DNA from: Thalassospira alkalitolerans
GTDB taxonomy: Bacteria > Pseudomonadota > Alphaproteobacteria > Rhodospirillales > Thalassospiraceae
Direction of reading: 5' to 3'
Assembly: GCF_002115745.1 (NCBI RefSeq)
Contig: NZ_JFKB01000007.1
Location: 1-64,000, forward strand
DNA length: 64,000 nucleotides
Shown: positions 10,101 through 18,628 of the stretch, one piece after another
Layout: every line of letters begins with the position of its first letter
How positions within the stretch are numbered: the stretch's first letter is position 1
Program-made: the position numbers and the translations under genes
The notes under the pieces: model-generated
The model's database searches: none
Told to the model about the DNA's origin: nothing
The model's input: the letters and a program-made list of their open reading frames with translations, nothing else

Positions 10101-11255
10101 TTAGTAGACTTGCCGATAGATGGCCTCGATCTCGGATGCGGTCATATCACGCGGGTTGCTTTCGATCAGGCGGTAAATCTTGGTAAAGACCTCATCAGCC
10201 ATTTCAGGCAAGGCGTCTTTGGTAACGCCAAGATCACGCAGGCGGGTTTCAAGGCCGCTGGCCGGAACCATTTCTTCGATGCGTTGAACAAACTTTTCTG
10301 CGGCTTCTTCGTCGGATTTAAAGTCTGTCTGATCGAGAATACAGGGTGCCAATTCGGCGTAAAGTTTGCCTGCTGCGGGCAGGTTAAAACGCAGAACCTG
10401 CGCCATGACCAGTGCATTGGCATGACCATGCGGAATATGAAAACGCGCACCAAGCGGATAGGCCAAACCATGAATGGCGGCAACGGATGCATTGGCAAAA
10501 GCCATTCCGGCAATCAGGGATCCTTGCAGCATGGCCGAACGGGCATCCTTGTCCGACGGGTTTTCAATCACCTTCATCAGGTTCTTGCCCAGCAAAGACA
10601 AAGCAGTCACCGCCATGCCATCGGCAATGGGGTTTTTGCGCGTGCGACTTGTATATCCCTCAATCGCGTGGACCATTGCATCAAGGCCGGTGGCCGCAGT
10701 TACTTTTTGCGGCAGGCCATAGGTCAGTTCCGGGTCCAGAAGGGCGATATCGGGCATCAGTTGCGGGGTATAGACAACCTGTTTGAGGTTATCGGGATCG
10801 GTAATGACCGAAACCCAGGTAACCTCGGATCCAGTACCGGCCGTAGTCGGGATTTGGATCAGGGGCAAGCGATCACCAACCGCCTTGTCGATGCCGTAGA
10901 TTTCGTTGATGGTTTGATCTGAATTGATCAGAAGCGCAACCAGCTTGGCACTGTCAAGCGAGCTTCCCCCGCCAAGACCGATAACGCCATCGGCCTTCCA
11001 GTCTTTTGCCCCATCGATTGCCTTTTGGACAATATGCTGGGGGGGATCTGCGGCAACCTCGGAAAATATCTGTACCGCGATCCCAACGGATTCCAGTGAT
11101 TTTTGCACCTGATCAGCAAAACCAAGTGCGACAATACCCGGATCGCAGACGATGGTGACACGGGTGGCACCCAGTTCTTTCATCAACGGGCCGGTTTTGA
11201 TAATGCCACCGGCTTTGCAGATGATGCGCGGGACACTTCGAAACATGAAACTCAT
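10101..11255 (-). CDS. iron-containing alcohol dehydrogenase (second copy)
   Basis: 384-residue group III (Fe-dependent) alcohol dehydrogenase. The NAD-binding GGGSSLDSAKLVA and PTTAGTGSEVT motifs are present. The metal ligands are the Asp and His of LDAMVHAIEGY and the histidines of AAIHGLAYPLGARFHIPHGHANA. It is the last gene of the nine-gene operon and is paralogous, with the same length and layout, to the enzyme at 12768. With GabD next door, an attractive role is oxidation of 4-hydroxybutyrate or a related omega-hydroxy acid or diol to the aldehyde. The substrate is inferred from context only. Confidence 0.9.
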   Translation of the reverse strand: MSFMFRSVPRIICKAGGIIKTGPLMKELGATRVTIVCDPGIVALGFADQVQKSLESVGIAVQIFSEVAADPPQHIVQKAIDGAKDWKADGVIGLGGGSSLDSAKLVALLINSDQTINEIYGIDKAVGDRLPLIQIPTTAGTGSEVTWVSVITDPDNLKQVVYTPQLMPDIALLDPELTYGLPQKVTAATGLDAMVHAIEGYTSRTRKNPIADGMAVTALSLLGKNLMKVIENPSDKDARSAMLQGSLIAGMAFANASVAAIHGLAYPLGARFHIPHGHANALVMAQVLRFNLPAAGKLYAELAPCILDQTDFKSDEEAAEKFVQRIEEMVPASGLETRLRDLGVTKDALPEMADEVFTKIYRLIESNPRDMTASEIEAIYRQVY

Positions 11256-11276
11256 GATTGGTTTCCTTATCCGGGA

Positions 11277-12752
11277 TCAGTTGGCTTTCCCGGCGAGACC
11301 GCCGAGACACATATATTTGATTTCAACAAAGTCATCGACGCCGTATTTCGACCCTTCGCGGCCGATACCGGATTCTTTGACACCGCCAAACGGTGCTGCC
11401 TCTGTTGAAATGATCCCTTCATTAATGCCAACAATGCCGTATTCAAGTGCCTCGCCAACCCGCCAGATGCGCCCGATGTCACGGGCATAGAAATAGGCTG
11501 CCAGACCAAACGGTGTATCGTTGGCCATGCGGATGGCTTCGTCTTCATCGTGGAACCGAAACAATGGTGCAACCGGACCAAAGATTTCTTCGGAGAAAAT
11601 CCGCATATCGGCTGTGACACCGGTCAGAATGGTCGGAGTGAAGAAATTGCTGTCTGGTTTTTCGCGCTTGCCACCAAGGACGGCTTTTGCCCCCTTGGAA
11701 ACCGCATCGGCGACCAGTGTTTCAACCTTTTCGATGGCCTTGGTATTGATCAGCGGACCCTGTGTCACGCCATCTTCGGTGCCGTTGCCAACGCGCAGTT
11801 TGGCAACCGCGTGACTAAGTTTTTCAGCAAAGGCATCATAAACACTGTCCTGTACCAGAATGCGGTTGGCACAAACACAGGTCTGACCGGCATTGCGGTA
11901 TTTTGATGCAATCGCACCAGCAACGGCTTCGTCAAGGTCTGCATCATCAAAGACGATAAACGGGGCATTGCCGCCCAGTTCAAGGCTGACTTTTTTGACG
12001 GTATCGGAACATTGCCGCATCAAAAGTTTGCCAACCTGCGTCGATCCGGTGAAGGATAATTTGCGCACAATCGGATTGCCGGTCAGCTCGTTTCCGATTT
12101 CCGCCCCGTGCGATGCCGTCACAACATTGATAACCCCATCAGGGAAACCAGCACGACGGGCCAGTTCAGCCAAGGCCAGCGCGGTTAGCGGGGTGTCTTC
12201 GGCCGGTTTGATGACAACTGTACATCCCGCAGCCAAGGCCGGGGCACATTTGCGCGTAATCATCGCCATCGGGAAGTTCCACGGCGTAATGGCGGCAATA
12301 ACACCGATGGGTTGTTTGACGGTGATGATGCGTTTATCCGCACCATGCGATGGAATGACATCGCCATAGATGCGTTTGCCTTCTTCGGCGAACCATTCAA
12401 TGAAGGATGCGCCATAAGCGACTTCACCGGCGGCCTCGGCAAGGGGTTTGCCTTGTTCGCGGGTCATCAGAAGGGCAAGGTCGGCCTGTGCCGCCATGCA
12501 AAGGTCAAACCATTTACGCAGGATGTTCGCACGGTCTTTTGCCGTTCGTGCACGCCATGCTGGCAGGGCGGTGTTCGCACTTTCGATGGCGTAACGGGTT
12601 TCAGATGCACCCATATCAGGCACATCGGCAAGATGTTCACCCGTGGCCGGATCAAGCACGGCAAAGGTTTTGCCAGATGTCGCATCTGTCCATGCGCCAT
12701 TGATGTGGCCTTTGGTTTGCCAAAGGGCGGGATCATTCAGGGTAAGGGGCAT
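11277..12752 (-). CDS. gabD: succinate-semialdehyde dehydrogenase (GabD type)
   Basis: 491 residues, colinear with E. coli GabD over the whole length (for example SFIEWFAEEGKRIYGD, GVIAAITPWNFPMAMITRK, VSLELGGNAPFIVFDDADLD, FYARD near the end). Catalytic Cys292 lies in NAGQTCVCANR and the general-base Glu258 in LELGGNAPF. It oxidises succinate semialdehyde to succinate with NAD(P)+. It sits between two iron alcohol dehydrogenases in one operon, which points to a pathway from 4-hydroxybutyrate (or 1,4-butanediol) through succinate semialdehyde to the TCA cycle. Closely related aldehydes cannot be excluded. Confidence 0.88.
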   Translation of the reverse strand: MPLTLNDPALWQTKGHINGAWTDATSGKTFAVLDPATGEHLADVPDMGASETRYAIESANTALPAWRARTAKDRANILRKWFDLCMAAQADLALLMTREQGKPLAEAAGEVAYGASFIEWFAEEGKRIYGDVIPSHGADKRIITVKQPIGVIAAITPWNFPMAMITRKCAPALAAGCTVVIKPAEDTPLTALALAELARRAGFPDGVINVVTASHGAEIGNELTGNPIVRKLSFTGSTQVGKLLMRQCSDTVKKVSLELGGNAPFIVFDDADLDEAVAGAIASKYRNAGQTCVCANRILVQDSVYDAFAEKLSHAVAKLRVGNGTEDGVTQGPLINTKAIEKVETLVADAVSKGAKAVLGGKREKPDSNFFTPTILTGVTADMRIFSEEIFGPVAPLFRFHDEDEAIRMANDTPFGLAAYFYARDIGRIWRVGEALEYGIVGINEGIISTEAAPFGGVKESGIGREGSKYGVDDFVEIKYMCLGGLAGKAN

Positions 12753-12767
12753 TGTGGGGCTCCGTCG

Positions 12768-13922
12768 TTAAAGTACGGTGGCGTAGATATCGCGTGCGGC
12801 GGCAAAGGTCATTTCGCGCGGATTATTGATCAATAACCGTTCGACCTTCATCGCATCGGTTGCCAACATGTCCAGGTCGCTTTCTGATACACCGACTTCG
12901 CGCAATGTTTTGGCAAAGGGCATGCGTTGCACCATGTCGGTCATAAAATCGATGAAACGATCACATGCGACCTTGTCATCGGCAAAACGTTCGGCTGGCA
13001 GCACCGCACGGGCAAGTTCGGCGTACTGGTTGCGTGCAGCGTCACGATTGAATTTCAGGACTTCGATCAGGACCAGTGCGTTGCTGTGACCATGCGGAAC
13101 ATGGAAATGACCGCCCAGCGGATAAGCCAGTGCATGGACCGCTGCAACCGGGGCATTGGCAAAGGCCATTCCGGCCATCATTGATCCCTGAAGCATGGCT
13201 TCGCGGGATGCCTGACTTGGGGTCGTCGAAACTGCATCGTCAATATTGGTGGTCATCAGTTGCAGCGCGCGGATGGCCAGACCGTCAGACAGGGCATTTT
13301 TCTTGTACTTCGTCGTATAGGCCTCAATCGCGTGGACCATTGCATCAATGCCGGTCATCGCCGTGATCGATGCCGGAAGACCCATGGTCAGTTTGGCATC
13401 CAGAAGCGCGATGTCAGGATACAGAAGGCTTGAAACAACACCCTTCTTTTCCTGTGTCGGGGTGGTGACGATCGAAATTGGTGTGACTTCCGATCCGGTT
13501 CCTGCCGTTGTCGGAACCTGTATCAGTGGCAGGCGCGGGCCTTTGGCCAAACCGATACCATAGATGTCGGAAAGTTTCTGATCGTGACCGCATAAAAGCG
13601 CAACCAGCTTGGCGGTATCCATCGATGATCCGCCGCCCAAACCGATAATGATATCGGCATTGAAATCAGTCGCACCTTTGACAGCGTCAAGAATGGTGGA
13701 TTCCGGTGGATCGGCTTCAACCCGTGTCCACAGAAGGGTTTCAATTCCTGCCTGTTTAAGGGCATCAAACGGGGCATCAATCAAACCGACCTTTTGAAGG
13801 CCGGGATCGGTGATCAGTATCGCACGCTTTGTGCCCAGTTCGGAACACAGCGCCCCCAGTTTCAGGGCACCATCAAATTCACAAATAACGCGCGGGGTGG
13901 TTTCAAATGTAAAATCAAACAT
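12768..13922 (-). CDS. iron-containing alcohol dehydrogenase (first copy)
   Basis: 384-residue Fe-type alcohol dehydrogenase, a paralogue of 10101-11255. It has GLGGGSSMDTAKLVALL for the cofactor, PTTAGTGSEVTPISIV, and metal ligands in IDAMVHAIEAY and AVHALAYPLGGHFHVPHGHSNAL. Two such enzymes in one operon could act on successive alcohol groups of a diol, or on different chain lengths. It follows the importer gene cluster by 14 bp and precedes gabD by 15 bp, so it is surely co-transcribed. Confidence 0.9.
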   Translation of the reverse strand: MFDFTFETTPRVICEFDGALKLGALCSELGTKRAILITDPGLQKVGLIDAPFDALKQAGIETLLWTRVEADPPESTILDAVKGATDFNADIIIGLGGGSSMDTAKLVALLCGHDQKLSDIYGIGLAKGPRLPLIQVPTTAGTGSEVTPISIVTTPTQEKKGVVSSLLYPDIALLDAKLTMGLPASITAMTGIDAMVHAIEAYTTKYKKNALSDGLAIRALQLMTTNIDDAVSTTPSQASREAMLQGSMMAGMAFANAPVAAVHALAYPLGGHFHVPHGHSNALVLIEVLKFNRDAARNQYAELARAVLPAERFADDKVACDRFIDFMTDMVQRMPFAKTLREVGVSESDLDMLATDAMKVERLLINNPREMTFAAARDIYATVL

Positions 13923-13936
13923 CGGGGAACCTCTTT

Positions 13937-14599
13937 TCAGGCGGGCTGCATTTCGGCGGCGTGAACCGTGCCGCGTTCTATGCGGTACGATCCATCGACC
14001 AGATCGGCGGAATGGATGTCGTCGGATTCAGAAATCAGGACACATAACCCACTGCTGCCGAGGCTTGCGATTACTTCGCTTAATCGACGCGACAGAACCG
14101 GGGCGACGCCTTCGAACGGTTCATCAAGTAACAGCAACCGGCGACCGGGCATCAGGGCACGGGCAAGTGACACCAGTTTTTGCTGGCCACCGGAAAGCTG
14201 AAGGGCGCGACGATGACGGAACTGGGCAATTTCCGGTAACAGATCATAGGCCCATTCAAGCCGTTCGGCCGCATCCTTGATGCCATTGGTCCATGCAGGC
14301 ATCAGGATGTTTTCCTCGACCGTAAGGGACGGGATCAGGCGCCGGTCTTCGGGCATATAGCTGATGCCGCATCTCGCACGTCGGTAATCGGCCATCTTGC
14401 GCAGGTTCTGGCCATCAAATGTGATGGCACCGTCTTCTGCGTTAAGCAGGCCCATGATCGCCCGCATCAAGGTGGTTTTGCCGGCCCCGTTATGACCGAT
14501 CAGGCCAATCATTTTGCCTTCGGGAACGCTTAGTGTTACATCGCGCAGGATCGGGATGTTGCCGATAGAGACATTCAGATTGTTGATATCAAGGGTCAT
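13937..14599 (-). CDS. ABC importer ATPase, LivF type
   Basis: 220 residues. Walker A GHNGAGKTT, signature LSGGQQKLVSLARAL, Walker B LLLLDEPFEGV, and the SYMPEDRRLIPSLTVEEN segment characteristic of LivF subunits. It works with the LivG-type ATPase encoded immediately upstream (4-nt overlap) and the two permeases in a branched-chain-amino-acid-family (HAAT) importer. The substrate is not amino acid by default; the operon context suggests a hydroxy acid, alcohol or amide. Confidence 0.93.
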   Translation of the reverse strand: MTLDINNLNVSIGNIPILRDVTLSVPEGKMIGLIGHNGAGKTTLMRAIMGLLNAEDGAITFDGQNLRKMADYRRARCGISYMPEDRRLIPSLTVEENILMPAWTNGIKDAAERLEWAYDLLPEIAQFRHRRALQLSGGQQKLVSLARALMPGRRLLLLDEPFEGVAPVLSRRLSEVIASLGSSGLCVLISESDDIHSADLVDGSYRIERGTVHAAEMQPA

Positions 14600-15372
14600 G
14601 ATGCACCGTTCCCTTTTTTCTGTGTGGGGCGATGCCCGGTCACAAGATCGCGGACCCGTTCATCGGCCAGAACGGCCGATGGTTTGCCATCGGCAATGAT
14701 TTCACCGCTATAGAAGGCAAGAACCCGCGAGACATAGCGTTCGACGACATCCATGTCGTGTTCGACAAACAGCACGGTCACACCATGCTGACGCACGGCA
14801 TTCATCACCGTATCCATCAGTCCGGTTTTTTCATCCATGCTGACACCGCTGGTTGGTTCATCAAGCAGCAGCATCTGCGGATTGCCGATCAATGCCATTG
14901 CAATATCGACCAGTTTGCGCGCGCCTTGCGGGACGGCGGTGACGGTCGAATTGCGATAATTGACAACCCCGAATTCGGTGAGGATTTCTTCGGCACGTGC
15001 TATGCGCGCATCACTGCGAAGCGGGCTTAGGAAACTGGGGCGGGGGCTTTCGGCAGCGGCAAGGGCAACGACAAGATTGTCGATAACCGACATTTCCGGG
15101 AACAGCTGCGCGACCTGAAACGACCGGGCCATTCCTGCACGGGTAATCGCGCGCGGGGAATGACCAAGGATGGATTTGCCATTGAACAGGATTTCACCAC
15201 GCGTCGGTTTTAAATAGCCGGTGACCATATTGATGAAGGTGGTCTTGCCCGCACCGTTGGAGCCGATAACACCGACAATTTCGCCTTTTGCGACCTTCAC
15301 ATTCAGGTCCTTGGCCGCAATGACGGCGCCGAATTCCTTGTTCAGGGATCGGGTTTCAAGAATGTTGGTCAT
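14596..15372 (-). CDS. ABC importer ATPase, LivG type
   Basis: 258 residues. Walker A GSNGAGKTT, the LivG-typical GMARSFQVAQLFPEMSVIDNL, and LLLDEPTSGVSMDE as Walker B; note the ABC signature region VPQGARKLVDIAMAL, in which the usual LSxGxxR is replaced by VPQGARK. This degenerate signature is notable but the rest of the fold is intact. Overlaps the LivM-type gene by 4 nt. Confidence 0.92.
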   Translation of the reverse strand: MTNILETRSLNKEFGAVIAAKDLNVKVAKGEIVGVIGSNGAGKTTFINMVTGYLKPTRGEILFNGKSILGHSPRAITRAGMARSFQVAQLFPEMSVIDNLVVALAAAESPRPSFLSPLRSDARIARAEEILTEFGVVNYRNSTVTAVPQGARKLVDIAMALIGNPQMLLLDEPTSGVSMDEKTGLMDTVMNAVRQHGVTVLFVEHDMDVVERYVSRVLAFYSGEIIADGKPSAVLADERVRDLVTGHRPTQKKGNGAS

Positions 15373-16316
15373 GCGCGTTCTCCTGACTTTTCACGTGAGA
15401 CCAGGCTCCAAAGGCCCTTTGGCAAGAACACGATGACGCCAAGCAATGTGAAACCGAGGATCATCTGCCAGGTGTGGGGGACAAACTCGATTGCGTAGGT
15501 CCGAACGACCGAGAAGACAATGGCAGCAATGAACGGGGCTGCGACATGGCCAAGTCCGCCCAGAAGGGCAATGAAGATGAATTCGCCCGATGTCGTCCAA
15601 TAAGCCATTTCCGGGTCAACATGACCGGTTGCAAGGGCGGTTAACCCGCCGCCAAGTGCCGAAACGGATGCTGCTGCGACATAGTTGCCGTACAAAACCC
15701 AACGTGGGGACAGGCCAAGATATTCCACCCGGACTTCGTTTTCACGTATGGCTTCGCAAATGACACCGATACCGGCCTTGGTATAACGATGGATTAAAAC
15801 CGCAATCACAAGACCGGAAAGAACTGTCATGGTGAAAACGGTTTGCTGGCTTCCGGCGCCGACTTCGGGGGCCCAGCCAAATACGGTCCAGTTATGAACG
15901 TTAAAGCCATCCGTGCTGCCCAGACTCTGACTTTTGACCAGAATGCCAAACAGGATCATGGAAAAGGCCAGTGACAGCATCGCAAAGAAGATATCGCGAT
16001 ATCGCGTCAAAAGCAGACCAAGGATCATGGCAACGACAATGGCAACCAAGACACCCAGCGCAAGGGCGGCAATCGCATCATGAATGCCAAAAAATTGCCC
16101 GCCCATGCCGACGGTATAGCCGCCGATGCAATAAAACAGGCCCTGACCAAATGAGACCAGACCGGAACGCATCTGCATGACCACGCCTTGTACAACCAGC
16201 GCCTTGGCAAAGGCGATGGTCATAAGGAAGATCAACCAGCCGGGCGATACAAACCCGAAGAGTACACAGGCAATTGCGACCGCCGCCAGCGAGATTTCAG
16301 TTTTATCAAAACGCAT
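15369..16316 (-). CDS. ABC importer permease, LivM type
   Basis: 315-residue polytopic membrane protein with about eight to ten hydrophobic helices. The LivM-family signatures are SFGQGLFYCIGGYTVGM near residue 55 and AIRENEVRVEYLGL, the cytoplasmic EAA-like loop contacting the ATPases. It is followed directly by the livG-like gene and preceded by the livH-like gene (2-bp gap). Confidence 0.92.
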   Translation of the reverse strand: MRFDKTEISLAAVAIACVLFGFVSPGWLIFLMTIAFAKALVVQGVVMQMRSGLVSFGQGLFYCIGGYTVGMGGQFFGIHDAIAALALGVLVAIVVAMILGLLLTRYRDIFFAMLSLAFSMILFGILVKSQSLGSTDGFNVHNWTVFGWAPEVGAGSQQTVFTMTVLSGLVIAVLIHRYTKAGIGVICEAIRENEVRVEYLGLSPRWVLYGNYVAAASVSALGGGLTALATGHVDPEMAYWTTSGEFIFIALLGGLGHVAAPFIAAIVFSVVRTYAIEFVPHTWQMILGFTLLGVIVFLPKGLWSLVSREKSGERA

Positions 16317-16317
16317 G

Positions 16318-17217
16318 TCAGATTTTCCTCGCGAGCGTTCGGCCGAACAGGCCTTCAGGGCGGAACGCCAGAACCAGCGACATCACGCCATAAATGACGA
16401 AAAGCTCGAATTCCGGGGCATAGTGCACAGCGGCTGCACGGCTTAGCCCGACAAGAAGAGCACCAACCGCAGCACCACCGATGCTGCCAAGTCCGCCAAT
16501 TACGACGACGGCAAAGGCCAGAACGATAACTTCAATCCCGATACCCGGGACAACCGAAATGGCAGGGGCGGTTAACGCACCAGCGAGCGCGCCAAGTGTC
16601 GTGCCAAGAACAAAGGTGATGGTAAACATCAGGCGGACATTGACACCCATCGCGACCGAAATTTCGCGGTCGTGAATCATGGCACGCAGGACCTTGCCCT
16701 GATTGGTGCGTTCAAGCCATGCCCAAAGGCCGAGCCCAAGCAGGGCCGAAACGCCGACAAGTGCAAGATCGTAATTGGAAACCTTTAAAAGGCCGAGTGA
16801 CGTTCGACCCAGTTCGGAATAGGGCTGATACGCGAAATACGGACTAACCCCCCAGACGATTTTCATCGTGTCTTCCAGGATCAGCAACAGCGCATAGGTA
16901 ATGATGACCATCAGGATTTCGTCGCGGCCATACATCAGGCGCAGTAACCCGCGTTCAACGATCACACCAACAATCAGCCCGGCAACCAGTGCGGCACCAA
17001 CAAGTAAAAGATAACTGATCCAGGCTGGACCAACACCATTGTTGAAATACCAGCCGACAAGCGACGCAGCAGAATAGGCACCGATGGCATAGAAGCTGCC
17101 ATGCGCCATATTCAGGATGCGCATTACGCCGTAAATCACGGTCAAGCCGGCAGCAACAAGAAACAGCCACGAGGCATAGATCGAGCCATCGATCAGGACG
17201 GCAAGAAGACTTGTCAT
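16318..17217 (-). CDS. ABC importer permease, LivH type
   Basis: 299 residues from the ATG at 17217 (MTSLLAVLIDGSIYASWLFLVAAGLTVIYGVMRILNMAHGSFYAIGAY); the frame extends to 17253 but LivH proteins normally begin close to this membrane helix. The NMAHGSFYAIGAY and AIGG/VVIGGLGSIGGAAVGALLVG segments are LivH signatures, and AMIHDREISVAMGVNV is the coupling loop. A stable hairpin upstream separates it from the binding-protein gene. Confidence 0.92.
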   Translation of the reverse strand: MTSLLAVLIDGSIYASWLFLVAAGLTVIYGVMRILNMAHGSFYAIGAYSAASLVGWYFNNGVGPAWISYLLLVGAALVAGLIVGVIVERGLLRLMYGRDEILMVIITYALLLILEDTMKIVWGVSPYFAYQPYSELGRTSLGLLKVSNYDLALVGVSALLGLGLWAWLERTNQGKVLRAMIHDREISVAMGVNVRLMFTITFVLGTTLGALAGALTAPAISVVPGIGIEVIVLAFAVVVIGGLGSIGGAAVGALLVGLSRAAAVHYAPEFELFVIYGVMSLVLAFRPEGLFGRTLARKI

Positions 17218-17245
17218 CACGAAATTCCAGTACACGAGAGAAAGG

Positions 17246-17273
17246 GCGGGCATCCCGCAAAAGAGATGCCCGC
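17246..17273 (-). terminator. intercistronic hairpin between binding protein and permease genes
   Basis: Perfect 9-bp stem GCGGGCATC / GATGCCCGC with a 10-base loop and no T-run. It is probably an mRNA-stabilising or partially terminating element that keeps the binding protein more abundant than the membrane parts, rather than a full terminator. Confidence 0.6.
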
Positions 17274-17293
17274 AGTCTCAGGGAAGCATGGGA

Positions 17294-18607
17294 TTAGTTA
17301 CAGGTAGCACCCGGGAAACCTTCGGAGATCCAGGTTGCTGCATCCACACCTTCTGGCGGGGTTACGCATTCACCATCGAACGAAACGGCATTGACGATGG
17401 ATGCTTTGCCGTCTTCGTAATGGTATTGCCCATAGGTGATGCCCTGCATGGCTTGATGACCATTAGCACGCGCCATTTCAACGGTACCTGATACCGATTC
17501 AAATGTTGCGCCCTTGATGCCCGATGCAAGCTGTTCTGCGGTTGGGATTTCCTTGTCGGCAACGCCGGCATTCTCGGCCGCAAATTTCAGACCAAGGATG
17601 GCCTGCACCATTTTGGTTGCCGGATAAACCGGATCAAGATCATAGGCCGCGTTGTAGACCCCCTTGAACCAGGTGTTGAGTTCGTTGTTCGGTGCAAAGG
17701 CACCAAACGGACCACGTGCCCCAATGATCATGCCATTCGGGGCTTGATCTTTATAGTTGGCAAAGCTTGCTTCGCCACAGGTCAGAAGGCCGGTTGCATC
17801 TTCAAGAAGGCCACGGGCATTTGCCTGAAGGACAAGTGCTTCCATGTCACCACCCCAGAAGGAGCTGTGAAGGATTTCCGGGCGTTTCACTGACAGGGCA
17901 GAAATTTCTGCGCCGTACTGACCCTGATAGATTTTCGGGAACTGTTCTTCGACGATTTCTGCATCAGGAAGAAGTTTTGCTGCGGCAGCGGTGAAATCAG
18001 CCCAACTGTCCTGGCCCCAGGAATAGTTCTGCTGGATACCCGAAAGACGGGTTACGTCCGGGCGGGTCGCTGCGAGGTAACGCGCTGCACCGATATTGTC
18101 GACCGATGCGTCAAGGCCGGTACGGAACATGTACTGGGCGTCGGCATTGTCGGCAAACAGACGGGGAGTACCGCAATCATATGCGATCGTGAAGGTTTTC
18201 AGCTCTTCGGCAACCGGTGCGATGGCAAGGCAATCACCCGACGAAACATAACCAATGACAGCATCGACTTTCTGACGCTGAACCAGGTTGCGGTATTCTT
18301 CGACCTGTTTGGTCGCGCCACCGGCTTCGTCAATGATGACGGCTTCGATTTCCAAGCCATTGATGCCCATTTTATTGTATGGGGCCGGAACGTCGCCTTT
18401 GTTTAGTGCTTCAACAAGCACTTTGGCGGCGTTGGCGGACGGAACACCAAACGGACCAGCAGCCGGACCGGACAGGAACGTCACGATACCAACACGGAAC
18501 TTGCCGTTTTCAGCGGCCGATGCGCCGGATGCGAGACCTGCCGACAGGGCCAGAGCCGCGACGCCCGAAACCAGGTATTTGCTGAAGTTTGATTTATTGT
18601 TCTTCAC
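17294..18607 (-). CDS. periplasmic substrate-binding protein (Peripla_BP_6)
   Basis: 437 residues. Signal peptide ...YLVSGVAALALSAGLASGASA before AENGKFRVGIVTFLSGPAAGPFG, the usual beginning of a type I (LivJ-like) binding protein. Four or more cysteines (SGDCLAIAP, YDCGTPR, LTCGEAS, GECVTPP, GATCN) suggest disulfides in the periplasm. It follows the first binding-protein gene by 21 bp. It is the likely principal receptor for the LivHMGF-like importer downstream. Confidence 0.9.
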   Translation of the reverse strand: MKNNKSNFSKYLVSGVAALALSAGLASGASAAENGKFRVGIVTFLSGPAAGPFGVPSANAAKVLVEALNKGDVPAPYNKMGINGLEIEAVIIDEAGGATKQVEEYRNLVQRQKVDAVIGYVSSGDCLAIAPVAEELKTFTIAYDCGTPRLFADNADAQYMFRTGLDASVDNIGAARYLAATRPDVTRLSGIQQNYSWGQDSWADFTAAAAKLLPDAEIVEEQFPKIYQGQYGAEISALSVKRPEILHSSFWGGDMEALVLQANARGLLEDATGLLTCGEASFANYKDQAPNGMIIGARGPFGAFAPNNELNTWFKGVYNAAYDLDPVYPATKMVQAILGLKFAAENAGVADKEIPTAEQLASGIKGATFESVSGTVEMARANGHQAMQGITYGQYHYEDGKASIVNAVSFDGECVTPPEGVDAATWISEGFPGATCN

Positions 18608-18628
18608 TTTTTCCTCCCTAGGAAAGGT

